From positions 1-8,978 of the forward strand of contig CABRWN010000082.1 of NCBI GenBank assembly GCA_902474645.1: a DNA stretch of 8,978 nucleotides. Reading direction: 5' to 3'. The notes under the pieces were generated by a model that saw only the letters and a program-made list of their open reading frames with translations, searched no databases and was not told the origin of the DNA. The first letter of the stretch is position 1. Each line of letters opens with the position of its first letter. Shown one piece after another: positions 1 through 6,102 of this stretch. This stretch comes from an uncultured Collinsella sp. (lineage in GTDB: Bacteria > Actinomycetota > Coriobacteriia > Coriobacteriales > Coriobacteriaceae). A program made the position numbers and the translations under genes.

Positions 1-700
1 CTTCCGACTCGATGATGCTCGGCTGCTTACCCGAGACAAACAGCTGGTAGTCGCGGCGTAGCGGCATTCCGTGCGCGGCGAGCGCCCGCTCGTAGCCCAT
101 CTGGCGCTCGTTGCCGGGGTAGTTGGCGGTAAAACTCGAGATGCTCAGGATGTCCTTGCAGCCGCGCTCGATGAGGTGCTCGGTCGCCATGTAGCCACCG
201 CCGATGTTGTCGGAGCCCACGTGTGGGAAACCGAGGTCGTTTTCGGGCGCACGGTCGATGCAGACCACGGGGATTCCGTGGGGGACGAACTCGCCGTCGA
301 GCCTGCGCAGGCCGGAGATACAGATGATACCGTCGGCCTGCTTGCTTGCCAGCGTGCGGAAGTAGTCACGCTCGCGGGCGGGGTCATTGGCGCTGTTGCA
401 AACAAAGACCGAGTAGTCCTCGGTTGCCAGCTCGCGCTCCACATGCAGGGCAATCTTGGAAAAGAAGTCGTTGGAGATGTCCGGCACGATCATGCCGATG
501 GTCCGGGACTGGGCCATACGGAGGCTCTTCGCCGCCATGTTCGTGACGTAGCCGTATTCCTTTAGGGCGGCTTCCACGCGTTTGCGGGTGTCTTCGGAAA
601 AACGGCCGCTGCCGTTGATGACGTGGGAGACCGTGGCGACGGATACGCCGGCCGCGACGGCAATCTGGCGCATGGATGGGCGCTTGCCTGGTGTGGGCAT
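1..700 (-). CDS. LacI/GalR-family transcriptional regulator, 3' end cut off by window
   Basis: This is a DNA-binding repressor or activator that responds to a small ligand, usually a sugar. It reads from ATG at 700 without a stop to base 1, giving 233 residues of a protein that normally has about 330-350, so the C-terminal third is missing. Residues 10-29 form the LacI helix-turn-helix (MRQIAVAAGVSVATVSHVIN), followed by the conserved GRFSEDTRKRV segment. The hinge helix is at 56-62 (AAKSLRM, with the minor-groove Leu at 60). The periplasmic-binding-protein-like ligand domain starts near 67 with IGMIVPDISNDFF and includes PVVCIDR at 144-150 and VGSDN at 161-165. AGGAGG lies 4 bases before the ATG, which supports the start. 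The gene points away from the pknB terminator and has its own candidate promoter and operator, so it is a separate unit. The ligand and the regulated genes cannot be told from this window. The family call is very secure. Confidence 0.96.
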   Translation of the reverse strand, partial: MPTPGKRPSMRQIAVAAGVSVATVSHVINGSGRFSEDTRKRVEAALKEYGYVTNMAAKSLRMAQSRTIGMIVPDISNDFFSKIALHVERELATEDYSVFVCNSANDPARERDYFRTLASKQADGIICISGLRRLDGEFVPHGIPVVCIDRAPENDLGFPHVGSDNIGGGYMATEHLIERGCKDILSISSFTANYPGNERQMGYERALAAHGMPLRRDYQLFVSGKQPSIIESE

Positions 701-704
701 GGGG

Positions 705-710
705 CCTCCT
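705..710 (-). promoter_or_regulatory. Ribosome binding site of the LacI-family gene
   Basis: A perfect AGGAGG on the minus strand sits 4 bases upstream of the ATG at 700. The spacing is short, but no other in-frame start nearby has a better site, so it fixes the start of the regulator. Confidence 0.75.
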
Positions 711-723
711 GCTGCTTTCGGGT

Positions 724-739
724 GGTTAACAGATTAACC
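724..739. promoter_or_regulatory. Candidate operator: 16-bp perfect inverted repeat
   Basis: GGTTAA-CAGA-TTAACC is a perfect 6-4-6 inverted repeat. It lies just downstream of the candidate -10 box of the LacI-family gene and upstream of its RBS, which is where an autorepressor would bind. LacI-family proteins bind such palindromes as dimers, but the centre here lacks the CpG common in LacI-family operators. The assignment to this regulator therefore rests on position and symmetry. Confidence 0.45.
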
Positions 740-742
740 GAG

Positions 743-748
743 ATTGTA
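743..748 (-). promoter_or_regulatory. Candidate -10 element of the LacI-family gene
   Basis: On the minus strand the hexamer is TACAAT, one mismatch from TATAAT, about 43 bases upstream of the start codon. No good -35 hexamer is seen at the normal spacing: CATTAC lies 16 bases upstream, a weak match. The spacer contains a 10-bp palindrome (GCGCATGCGC, 749-758). The promoter could be weak or activator-dependent. Confidence 0.4.
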
Positions 749-752
749 GCGC

Positions 753-950
753 ATGCGCGATGCCGTAATGGGTCGCTTCGAAGTCGTTTTGTCGCGCTCG
801 GTCTGCACCTTGGATAAGAAGGAGTTCGTCGAGCACTCCGATCCGGAGCGCACGCGCGCCAACATCCCGCTGTTCCAGCAGGGCATCATGATACAGCAGC
901 TCAACTCCGAGAAGCTCGTGGTCGAGACCATGGTGAAGTTCTGCGGCTAG
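753..950 (+). pseudogene. Orphan coding-like ORF, possible 3' remnant of a lost gene
   Basis: This plus-strand frame of 65 codons is divergent from the LacI-family gene. From about base 768 on, the codons are mostly C- or G-ending, as in the real genes here, and the peptide is well mixed (for example PERTRANIPLFQQG, then NSEKLVVETMVKFCG at the end) rather than the Arg/Ala/Ser-rich type usual for shadow frames. A weak terminator on the same strand follows the stop by about 35 bases. Against an intact gene, there is no Shine-Dalgarno before ATG 753 or ATG 768, and a TAG sits in frame at 747-749. I do not recognise the protein. The most likely reading is the C-terminal end of a gene truncated by a past rearrangement; a genuine small protein or a chance ORF are the alternatives. 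Confidence 0.35.
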
Positions 951-984
951 TAATTACTGCATTACATATTCTGTTGTCACCTGG

Positions 985-1014
985 GAGGCTTGTTTTTGCG
1001 GGCCTCTTTGTGTT
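985..1014 (+). terminator. Weak intrinsic terminator, plus strand
   Basis: GAGGC (985-989) pairs with GCCTC (1002-1006) around a 12-base loop. Two further G-U pairs can extend the base, and TTTGTGTT follows. On the minus strand there is no T-rich tail, so it would act on plus-strand transcripts, that is, on the orphan ORF at 753-950. The stem is short, so strength is doubtful. Confidence 0.4.
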
Positions 1015-1043
1015 GCTATGGAGCCCTGGCCTGTCGATAAACA

Positions 1044-1077
1044 AAGCGCCCGCTTGCCGGGGAGCAAGCGGGCGCTT
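1044..1077 (-). terminator. Strong intrinsic terminator of the pknB operon
   Basis: A perfect 14-bp stem (AAGCGCCCGCTTGC, 1044-1057, with its complement at 1064-1077) encloses a 6-base loop. On the minus strand the stem is followed by TTTGTTTATC, the U-rich tail of a Rho-independent terminator. It lies 51 bp beyond the pknB stop codon and ends the fha-pstP-rodA/pbpA-pknB unit. The plus strand lacks a T tract after the stem. Confidence 0.9.
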
Positions 1078-1127
1078 CTGAGCGAATATGTTTGCGGCGA
1101 GAGCCGTAATGAGCGGTGAGGTGGCGA

Positions 1128-3089
1128 CTAGTTGGTCGTACCGGAATCGTCGCCCGTGCCCGTGCCCGTGCCCGAGCCCGAGCCAGAAAGTGCGACCGTC
1201 AGCGTAATCGTGCTGTCGGTGGACTGCTTGCCGGTGGGGGAGACGCCCGTAACGGTGGCATCCTCGTTACCGCTTACGGGATTGCCGTTCTGGTCACAGA
1301 AGCCGATGTTATAGAAACCGGCGTTGTTGAGCGCGGTGACGGCGGCGGAGATGCTCTTGCCGTACAGGTTGCCCGGAACACTGGCCTTGCCGGACTTCTT
1401 GGCAATGACGACGGTAATCGTGGCGCCGGGCTTCTGCTTGCCGCTGGGGTTCCAGCTGATCACGGTGCCCTCGGTAACCGAGTCGTTCTCCTGGTAGCTC
1501 ACGTCGACGCCAAAGCCTGCCATATCGAGGGCGTTGCGCGCCTGGGCCTCGGTCATGTCGGTCAGGTCGGGGACGGACGTGGTATCCGGGCCGCCCGAGA
1601 CCTTGTACGAGATGGTCGTGCCTTTCTCGACTTCCTTACCGGCTCCGGTGCCCTGCTCAAAGACCTGGCCCTCATCGGCCTCATTGGCCTCCTCGGAGGC
1701 GTTGCCCTTCAGGCCAACGCTTGCCAGCGCGGCCTCGGCCTGGTCTTTGGTCAGGCCGACAAGCTGGGGAACCTCAACCTTCTCGGAGGGCTTGGGGCCC
1801 TTGGAGATTACCAGGTTCACCTTGGTTCCCTTGGCCTTCTTGGTGTTGCCGTTGGGCGTCTGCTCGGCGACCTTGCCCTCGTCGACATCGTCGTTGTAGC
1901 TTTGGTCGATGGTGCCGACCTCGAGGCCGGCTTCCTTGATCAGCTCGACGGCAGTCTGCTGGTCCTTGCCCAGCACATCGGGCACGGTGACCTGCTCGCC
2001 GCCAAAGAGTCCTGTGGCAAAGGCCACCACGATGCCGATGACGGCAACGGCTGCCACCACGGCGGCGATGATCTTGTTCTTGTTGGATTTGGGCTTTTCG
2101 ACCTCGTAGGAGCCGGTGGAGCCCGAAACCGAGCTACGGGCGGTATTTTGGCCGCTCACGCCCGAGACGGGACGCACCATGGCGCGCGTCTGATCGGAAA
2201 GCTCGCGAGTCTTGGTGGCGCCCAGCTCACCGGGGGCACCGATGATGCGCGTGGGCTCCGAGACGTTGACGGCACGGCCCGACAGGTAGCTGTTGAGCAC
2301 CTGACGCAGCTCGTCGGCGGTCTGGAAGCGGTTTGCCGGGTCTTTCTCCATGCACTTGAGGATGATGCGCTCAAGGTCGGCGTCGACACCGGAGTTGATC
2401 TGGCTCGGCGGAATAGGCAGCTCGTTGACCTGCTTGAGTGCGACCGAGATAGCGTCGTCACCGTCAAAGGGAACGCGGCCGGTGGCGCACTCGTACATCA
2501 CGACGCCCAGCGAGTAGATATCCGAGGTGGGGCCGAGGTCCTGACCGCGGGTCTGCTCGGGGCTGACGTAGTGAGCGGTTCCCAGCACGTTGTTGTCTTG
2601 CGTGAGGTGGCTGTTCTTGGCGCGCGCGATGCCAAAGTCCATCACCTTGATGTTGCCGTCGGGCAGCACCATGATGTTCTGCGGCTTAATGTCGCGGTGG
2701 ATGATCTCGTGCTTGTGGGCGACCGAAAGCGCGGAGCTAATCTGCGAGCCGATCTGGGCGACCTTCTTGGGGTCGAGGGCGCCGTGGCTCTTGATGCCGC
2801 TCTTAAGGTCGGTGCCGCGCAGGTACTCCATGACGATGTAATAGGTGTCGCCGTCCTTGCCCCAATCGTAGACGCCCACGATATAGGGGGAGGAGAGACC
2901 GGCTGCTGCCTGGGCCTCCTGCTTAAAGCGTGCGGCGAAGGTTGCGTCGCCAGCATACTGCGGCAGCATAATCTTGACGGCTACCGTGCGGTCGAGGACC
3001 TGGTCCTGTGCACGGTAGACGGTCGCCATGCCGCCTGTCCCCACCTTATCCTTGAGGAGGTATCTTCCCCCGAGGACCCTCTGTTCCAT
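1128..3089 (-). CDS. pknB: PknB-like transmembrane Ser/Thr protein kinase with four PASTA repeats
   Basis: This sensor kinase couples cell-wall state to phosphorylation of division and envelope proteins. It has 653 residues. The cytoplasmic Hanks-type kinase domain spans about 8-270: Gly loop GTGGMA at 17-22, catalytic Lys39, HRDIKPQN at 131-138 (catalytic Asp133), DFG at 151-153 and SPEQ at 176-179. In the activation loop (LTQDNN, 162-167) Thr163 aligns with the first autophosphorylated Thr of mycobacterial PknB, while the second position is Asp165. A Ser/Thr-rich juxtamembrane linker (271-336) is followed by one membrane helix (about 339-360). Outside are four PASTA repeats (about 366-430, 437-499, 504-564, 568-633), which in this family bind muropeptides or lipid II. 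The tail is Gly/Ser/Thr dipeptide repeats. I chose ATG 3089 rather than the upstream ATG 3104 because AGGAG sits 5 bases before it. Last gene of the cluster; no pknA is present. Confidence 0.96.
   Translation of the reverse strand: MEQRVLGGRYLLKDKVGTGGMATVYRAQDQVLDRTVAVKIMLPQYAGDATFAARFKQEAQAAAGLSSPYIVGVYDWGKDGDTYYIVMEYLRGTDLKSGIKSHGALDPKKVAQIGSQISSALSVAHKHEIIHRDIKPQNIMVLPDGNIKVMDFGIARAKNSHLTQDNNVLGTAHYVSPEQTRGQDLGPTSDIYSLGVVMYECATGRVPFDGDDAISVALKQVNELPIPPSQINSGVDADLERIILKCMEKDPANRFQTADELRQVLNSYLSGRAVNVSEPTRIIGAPGELGATKTRELSDQTRAMVRPVSGVSGQNTARSSVSGSTGSYEVEKPKSNKNKIIAAVVAAVAVIGIVVAFATGLFGGEQVTVPDVLGKDQQTAVELIKEAGLEVGTIDQSYNDDVDEGKVAEQTPNGNTKKAKGTKVNLVISKGPKPSEKVEVPQLVGLTKDQAEAALASVGLKGNASEEANEADEGQVFEQGTGAGKEVEKGTTISYKVSGGPDTTSVPDLTDMTEAQARNALDMAGFGVDVSYQENDSVTEGTVISWNPSGKQKPGATITVVIAKKSGKASVPGNLYGKSISAAVTALNNAGFYNIGFCDQNGNPVSGNEDATVTGVSPTGKQSTDSTITLTVALSGSGSGTGTGTGDDSGTTN
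1152..1187 (-). repeat. Hexanucleotide tandem repeat in the 3' end of pknB
   Basis: Three perfect copies of GCCCGT (1152-1169) and two of GCCCGA (1170-1181), followed by a diverged unit, lie in frame in pknB. They encode alternating Gly-Thr and Gly-Ser pairs after the last PASTA repeat. Gain or loss of a unit would keep the frame and change only the length of the extracellular tail. Confidence 0.8.
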
Positions 3090-3221
3090 TCCTGCTCCTA
3101 ACATAACTATTCGCTCAACGATGTGTGTAGTACCTACGATGTGGCCGCTGGGGCCGTGTGGCGCGTTGCCGCTAACTCTTCGGCCGCGGCGCGCCTCGGG
3201 TGTCCGATTCGATCATGGGCA
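3090..3221. other. 132-bp gap between rodA-pbpA and pknB
   Basis: This is the only loose junction in an otherwise tightly packed operon. It contains GC-rich inverted repeats (for example GGCGCGCC near 3188-3195) but no T tract that would make a terminator in the minus direction. I found no convincing -35/-10 pair. It could carry a weak internal promoter or a processed RNA segment; nothing is directly supported. Confidence 0.3.
3095..3099 (-). promoter_or_regulatory. Ribosome binding site that decides the pknB start
   Basis: AGGAG on the minus strand is 5 bases upstream of ATG 3089. It lies inside the five-codon extension that would begin at ATG 3104, which itself has only a poor GAG-type site. 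Starting at 3089 gives MEQRVLGGRYLL, a normal kinase N-terminus. Confidence 0.75.
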
Positions 3222-6086
3222 TCACGCTCCCTGTGCGGCAAGCGCCGCGGTCAGGACGATGCCGGCGATCTTGGCGGCCTTGACGTCATGCTTGTCGTAA
3301 TCCTCTAAGGCCACCGAGATGGCGACTGTGGGTGAATCGTAAGGTGCAAAGCCAACGAACATCGAATTGACGTTGGTGCCGCCAATCTCGGCCGAGCCGG
3401 TCTTGCCGGCGACCTTGACGCCGGGGATCTGGGCATCGGTGCCGGTGCCGGACTGGACGACGGCAAGCATGGCCTGCTTGACCTGGTCGGCCGTGGCGGA
3501 GCTGACGGCCTGACCAAGCGAGCGGGACTGCGTAGTCTTGACCACGGTTCCGTCCGGGGCGAGTACCTGGGCTACAAAGTACGGGTCCATGACCACGCCG
3601 CTGTTAGCGATGGCGGCGGCAATCACGGCGTTTTGCATGACGGTGGTCTGCGGGCCGGGCGTGTGGTCCATGCCGACAGGCTGGCCGGCGCCGGCCCAGG
3701 CGGTCTCCCACTCGGTCATGAGCGACGGGTCGGCCATGATGGAGGCCGCGGAGGTCAGGTCCTGGCCGAGCTTTTGGCCATAGCCAAAGGCGTTGGCAAA
3801 CTGCACGAGCGTGTTTGCGCCAACTTCGTTTGCCACCTGGCCAAAGACGACGTTGGAGGACACGGCAAAGGCCTGCTGCAGGCTGATGGTGCCGTAGCTC
3901 TCGTTGGCATAGTTGGTGACCGGTGCGTTGCCGATGTCCATGGAGCCGGGCGCCTGGTAGGTGCTGGTAAGGCTGGCGGTACCGGTCTCGAGTGCCGCGG
4001 AAAGCGTAACGACCTTAAACGTTGAGCCCGGCGTGTACAGCGCGTCCATGGCGCGATTGTACATGGAGCCGTCCTCGCCGCCGCCCGTCTGCAGCAGAGC
4101 ATCGATGTTGGTGTTGTCGTATGTGGGCGAGCTGGCACATGCGAGAACCGCGCCGGTACGCGGGTCGATGACCACTACAGCGCCCTTAAAGCCCTTGAGT
4201 GCCTGCTCGGCCGCCGTCTGGATGCGCGAGTCGATGGTGAGCTTGGCGGTGTTGCCCGGCTGGGTCTGGCCCGCGAGCGACGCGATGGCGTTGTTCCAGC
4301 TGGAGTAGTCCTTAGAACCGGTGAGCGTGTCGTTCATGACGCTCTCGATGGCGGTGGTGCCATACTGCTGGCTCACGTAGCCAACCACGTGTGCTGCCAG
4401 GTTACCGTTGGGGTAGGAGCGTACGTAGGTGCCGTCCTCCTGCTGCAGCGACTCGGCCAGCGTCACGCCGTCGGACGTGATGATGGAGCCGCGCTGGATG
4501 TACTTGGAGCGGGCGATGGTGTGGTTGTTGGTCGGCATGTCTTGATAGTCCTTGGCCTTAATGACCTGGACATAGGTGAGGTTGCCGATAAGGATGGCGA
4601 ACAGCGCCGTAAAGGCGAGCACCGCGCGGGTTAGACGGTTGGCGAGCGCCACGCGGCCGAGCACACCGGATTCAGGCGTGTCGAGCAGGCGACGGCGCAT
4701 GCGCGAGCCGACGGAATGGCTGCCGTAGGAAGACGAGGTGGCAAAGCGCGTGCCCGTCGGGGCGGCGGCAGATGCGACCTGATCATCGGTGATGGCGGCC
4801 ATGGTGCCGGTGCCGGTAAGCTCGGCCTCGCGTCCGGTCGCCTCGTCACCGGCGCGCAGCAGGAGCGCGACGATGATAAAGCTCGCCAGCAAAGAGGAGC
4901 CGCCCTGGCTCATAAAGGGCAGGGTGACGCCGGTCAGCGGGATTAGGCGGGTTACGCCGCCAACGATCAAGAAGGCCTGGAAGCTGATGGCTGCCGTAAG
5001 ACCGGTGGCGCTAAAGGCGGCAAGGTCGGACTTTGCGCGGGCAGCTGTGGTCAGGCCGCGAACGGCAAAGAGCATAAACAGGATGAGCACGGCGCCGCCG
5101 CCCAAAAGGCCCATCTCCTCGCCGATAGCCGAGAAGATAAAGTCGGACTCGACGACAGGGATGTTGTTGGCCATGCCGTTGCCGATGCCAACACCGACCA
5201 GACCGCCATCGGCAAGCGAGAAGAGCGACTGGACGATCTGGTAGCCCTGGCCCTGGGCGTCCTTAAACGGATCGAGCCAAACCTGGAAACGCACCTGAAC
5301 GTGAGACAGGAACTTGTAGGCGCCCACGGCTCCAACGGCTAAGAGCGCAAGGCCGATAACGACATACGAAAAGCGCCCCGTGGCAACGTAGAGCATCAGC
5401 AAGAAGATGGTGTAGAACAGCACGGCCGAACCCAGGTCGCGTTCGAAGACGACGACGAGCAGGCACACACCCCACACGGCAAACAGCGGCAGCAGCAGTC
5501 GCAGGCGAGGGATCTTAAAGCCCAGGATCTTGCGGTTGGAGATGGAGAGCAGCTCGCGGTTCTCGGCCAGGTACCCGGCCAGGAACAGCACGATAAAGAC
5601 CTTGGCGAACTCGCCGGGCTGGATGGTAAAGCCCGCGATGCGAATCCACAGCTTGGAGCCCGAGATCGTGGTGCCGATAAAGATAGGCAGCATCAGCAGA
5701 ATGATGCCGATGATGCCAAAGGTGTACTTGTAGCGCATGACTACGTCGAGGTTTTTGACCAGTGCGAGCGTTCCCACCATGAGCGCCACCGAGACAAACA
5801 GGATGATGAGCTGTGAGATGGCGAGAGCGGGGGCGAGACGCGTCACGAACGTGATGCCGATGCCCGAAAGTATAAATACGATGGGTAGGATGGCGGGGTC
5901 GGCGCCGGGCGCCAAGATGCGCACGGCGATATGTGCCGCAGCGAAGGCGGCAAAGAGGCCGATCGGCACGGCGAGCGTCTCAAAGGAGATGGCGGCGCCC
6001 GCGGTGAGCACGTACATCGCATACAGCAGGATGACGGGGAACGCCGAGGCGATGAGCAAGAGCAGCTCGGTGTTGCGGCGACTCAT
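3222..6086 (-). CDS. Fused RodA/FtsW-family peptidoglycan glycosyltransferase and class B penicillin-binding transpeptidase
   Basis: One 954-residue frame joins two proteins normally encoded by adjacent genes (rodA and pbpA). Residues 1-411 are a SEDS polymerase of about ten membrane helices: QPGEFAK at 156-162, ERDLG at 215-219 with the putative catalytic Asp217, WLDPF at 270-274, the ESDFIFSAIGEE segment at 313-324, and a PLTGVTLPFMSQGGSS segment at 383-398. Residues 412-483 are a hydrophilic cytoplasmic linker rich in Ala, Thr and Ser. A further membrane helix (about 486-507) anchors the extracytoplasmic PBP part. That part carries all transpeptidase motifs: SxxK at 688-691 (STFK, nucleophile Ser688), SxN at 743-745 (SSN) and KTG at 895-897. 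The enzyme would polymerise lipid II glycan strands and crosslink them, probably for elongation. I start at ATG 6086, where AGGGAG is 8 bases upstream; GTG 6095 overlaps that site. It begins 16 bp after pstP. I see no Shine-Dalgarno before the Met codons in the linker, so a separately translated PBP is unlikely. Confidence 0.95.
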   Translation of the reverse strand: MSRRNTELLLLIASAFPVILLYAMYVLTAGAAISFETLAVPIGLFAAFAAAHIAVRILAPGADPAILPIVFILSGIGITFVTRLAPALAISQLIILFVSVALMVGTLALVKNLDVVMRYKYTFGIIGIILLMLPIFIGTTISGSKLWIRIAGFTIQPGEFAKVFIVLFLAGYLAENRELLSISNRKILGFKIPRLRLLLPLFAVWGVCLLVVVFERDLGSAVLFYTIFLLMLYVATGRFSYVVIGLALLAVGAVGAYKFLSHVQVRFQVWLDPFKDAQGQGYQIVQSLFSLADGGLVGVGIGNGMANNIPVVESDFIFSAIGEEMGLLGGGAVLILFMLFAVRGLTTAARAKSDLAAFSATGLTAAISFQAFLIVGGVTRLIPLTGVTLPFMSQGGSSLLASFIIVALLLRAGDEATGREAELTGTGTMAAITDDQVASAAAPTGTRFATSSSYGSHSVGSRMRRRLLDTPESGVLGRVALANRLTRAVLAFTALFAILIGNLTYVQVIKAKDYQDMPTNNHTIARSKYIQRGSIITSDGVTLAESLQQEDGTYVRSYPNGNLAAHVVGYVSQQYGTTAIESVMNDTLTGSKDYSSWNNAIASLAGQTQPGNTAKLTIDSRIQTAAEQALKGFKGAVVVIDPRTGAVLACASSPTYDNTNIDALLQTGGGEDGSMYNRAMDALYTPGSTFKVVTLSAALETGTASLTSTYQAPGSMDIGNAPVTNYANESYGTISLQQAFAVSSNVVFGQVANEVGANTLVQFANAFGYGQKLGQDLTSAASIMADPSLMTEWETAWAGAGQPVGMDHTPGPQTTVMQNAVIAAAIANSGVVMDPYFVAQVLAPDGTVVKTTQSRSLGQAVSSATADQVKQAMLAVVQSGTGTDAQIPGVKVAGKTGSAEIGGTNVNSMFVGFAPYDSPTVAISVALEDYDKHDVKAAKIAGIVLTAALAAQGA

Positions 6087-6094
6087 AAGCGGCA

Positions 6095-6100
6095 CTCCCT
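6095..6100 (-). promoter_or_regulatory. Ribosome binding site that decides the rodA-pbpA start
   Basis: AGGGAG, preceded by AA, lies 8 bases upstream of ATG 6086 and just after the pstP stop codon (6103-6105). The longest possible frame begins with a GTG at 6095 whose first base belongs to this site, so that start is unlikely. Confidence 0.7.
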
Positions 6101-6102
6101 TT

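Noticed and set aside
71..565. 164-codon plus-strand frame over the LacI-family gene
   Set aside because: Antisense shadow; the minus strand encodes an unmistakable LacI helix-turn-helix and ligand-binding domain with a good RBS.
734..931. 65-codon minus-strand frame upstream of the LacI-family gene
   Set aside because: It overlaps the candidate promoter, is Ser/Cys/Met-rich and lacks an RBS. The opposite strand has the better codon pattern.
1044..1077. Inverted repeat considered as a CRISPR repeat or attachment site
   Set aside because: Single copy, a perfect hairpin with a U-rich tail just after a stop codon: an ordinary intrinsic terminator.
1116..3101. A 661-codon plus-strand open frame covering almost all of pknB
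   Set aside because: It is the antisense shadow of pknB, kept open by GC-rich codon bias. The product is Gly/Ala/Val/Asp/Leu-rich with an Arg-Ala run that is only the hexamer repeat read backwards, and it has no domain signature.
3180..3200. GC-rich palindromic run (GGCCGCGGCGCGCC) as a terminator after rodA-pbpA
   Set aside because: No T tract follows on the minus strand and the stem is not clearly unique, so I do not call a terminator.
3222..6095. GTG start at 6095 for rodA-pbpA
   Set aside because: The GTG overlaps the AGGGAG that is correctly spaced for ATG 6086, so ribosomes cannot use both as proposed.
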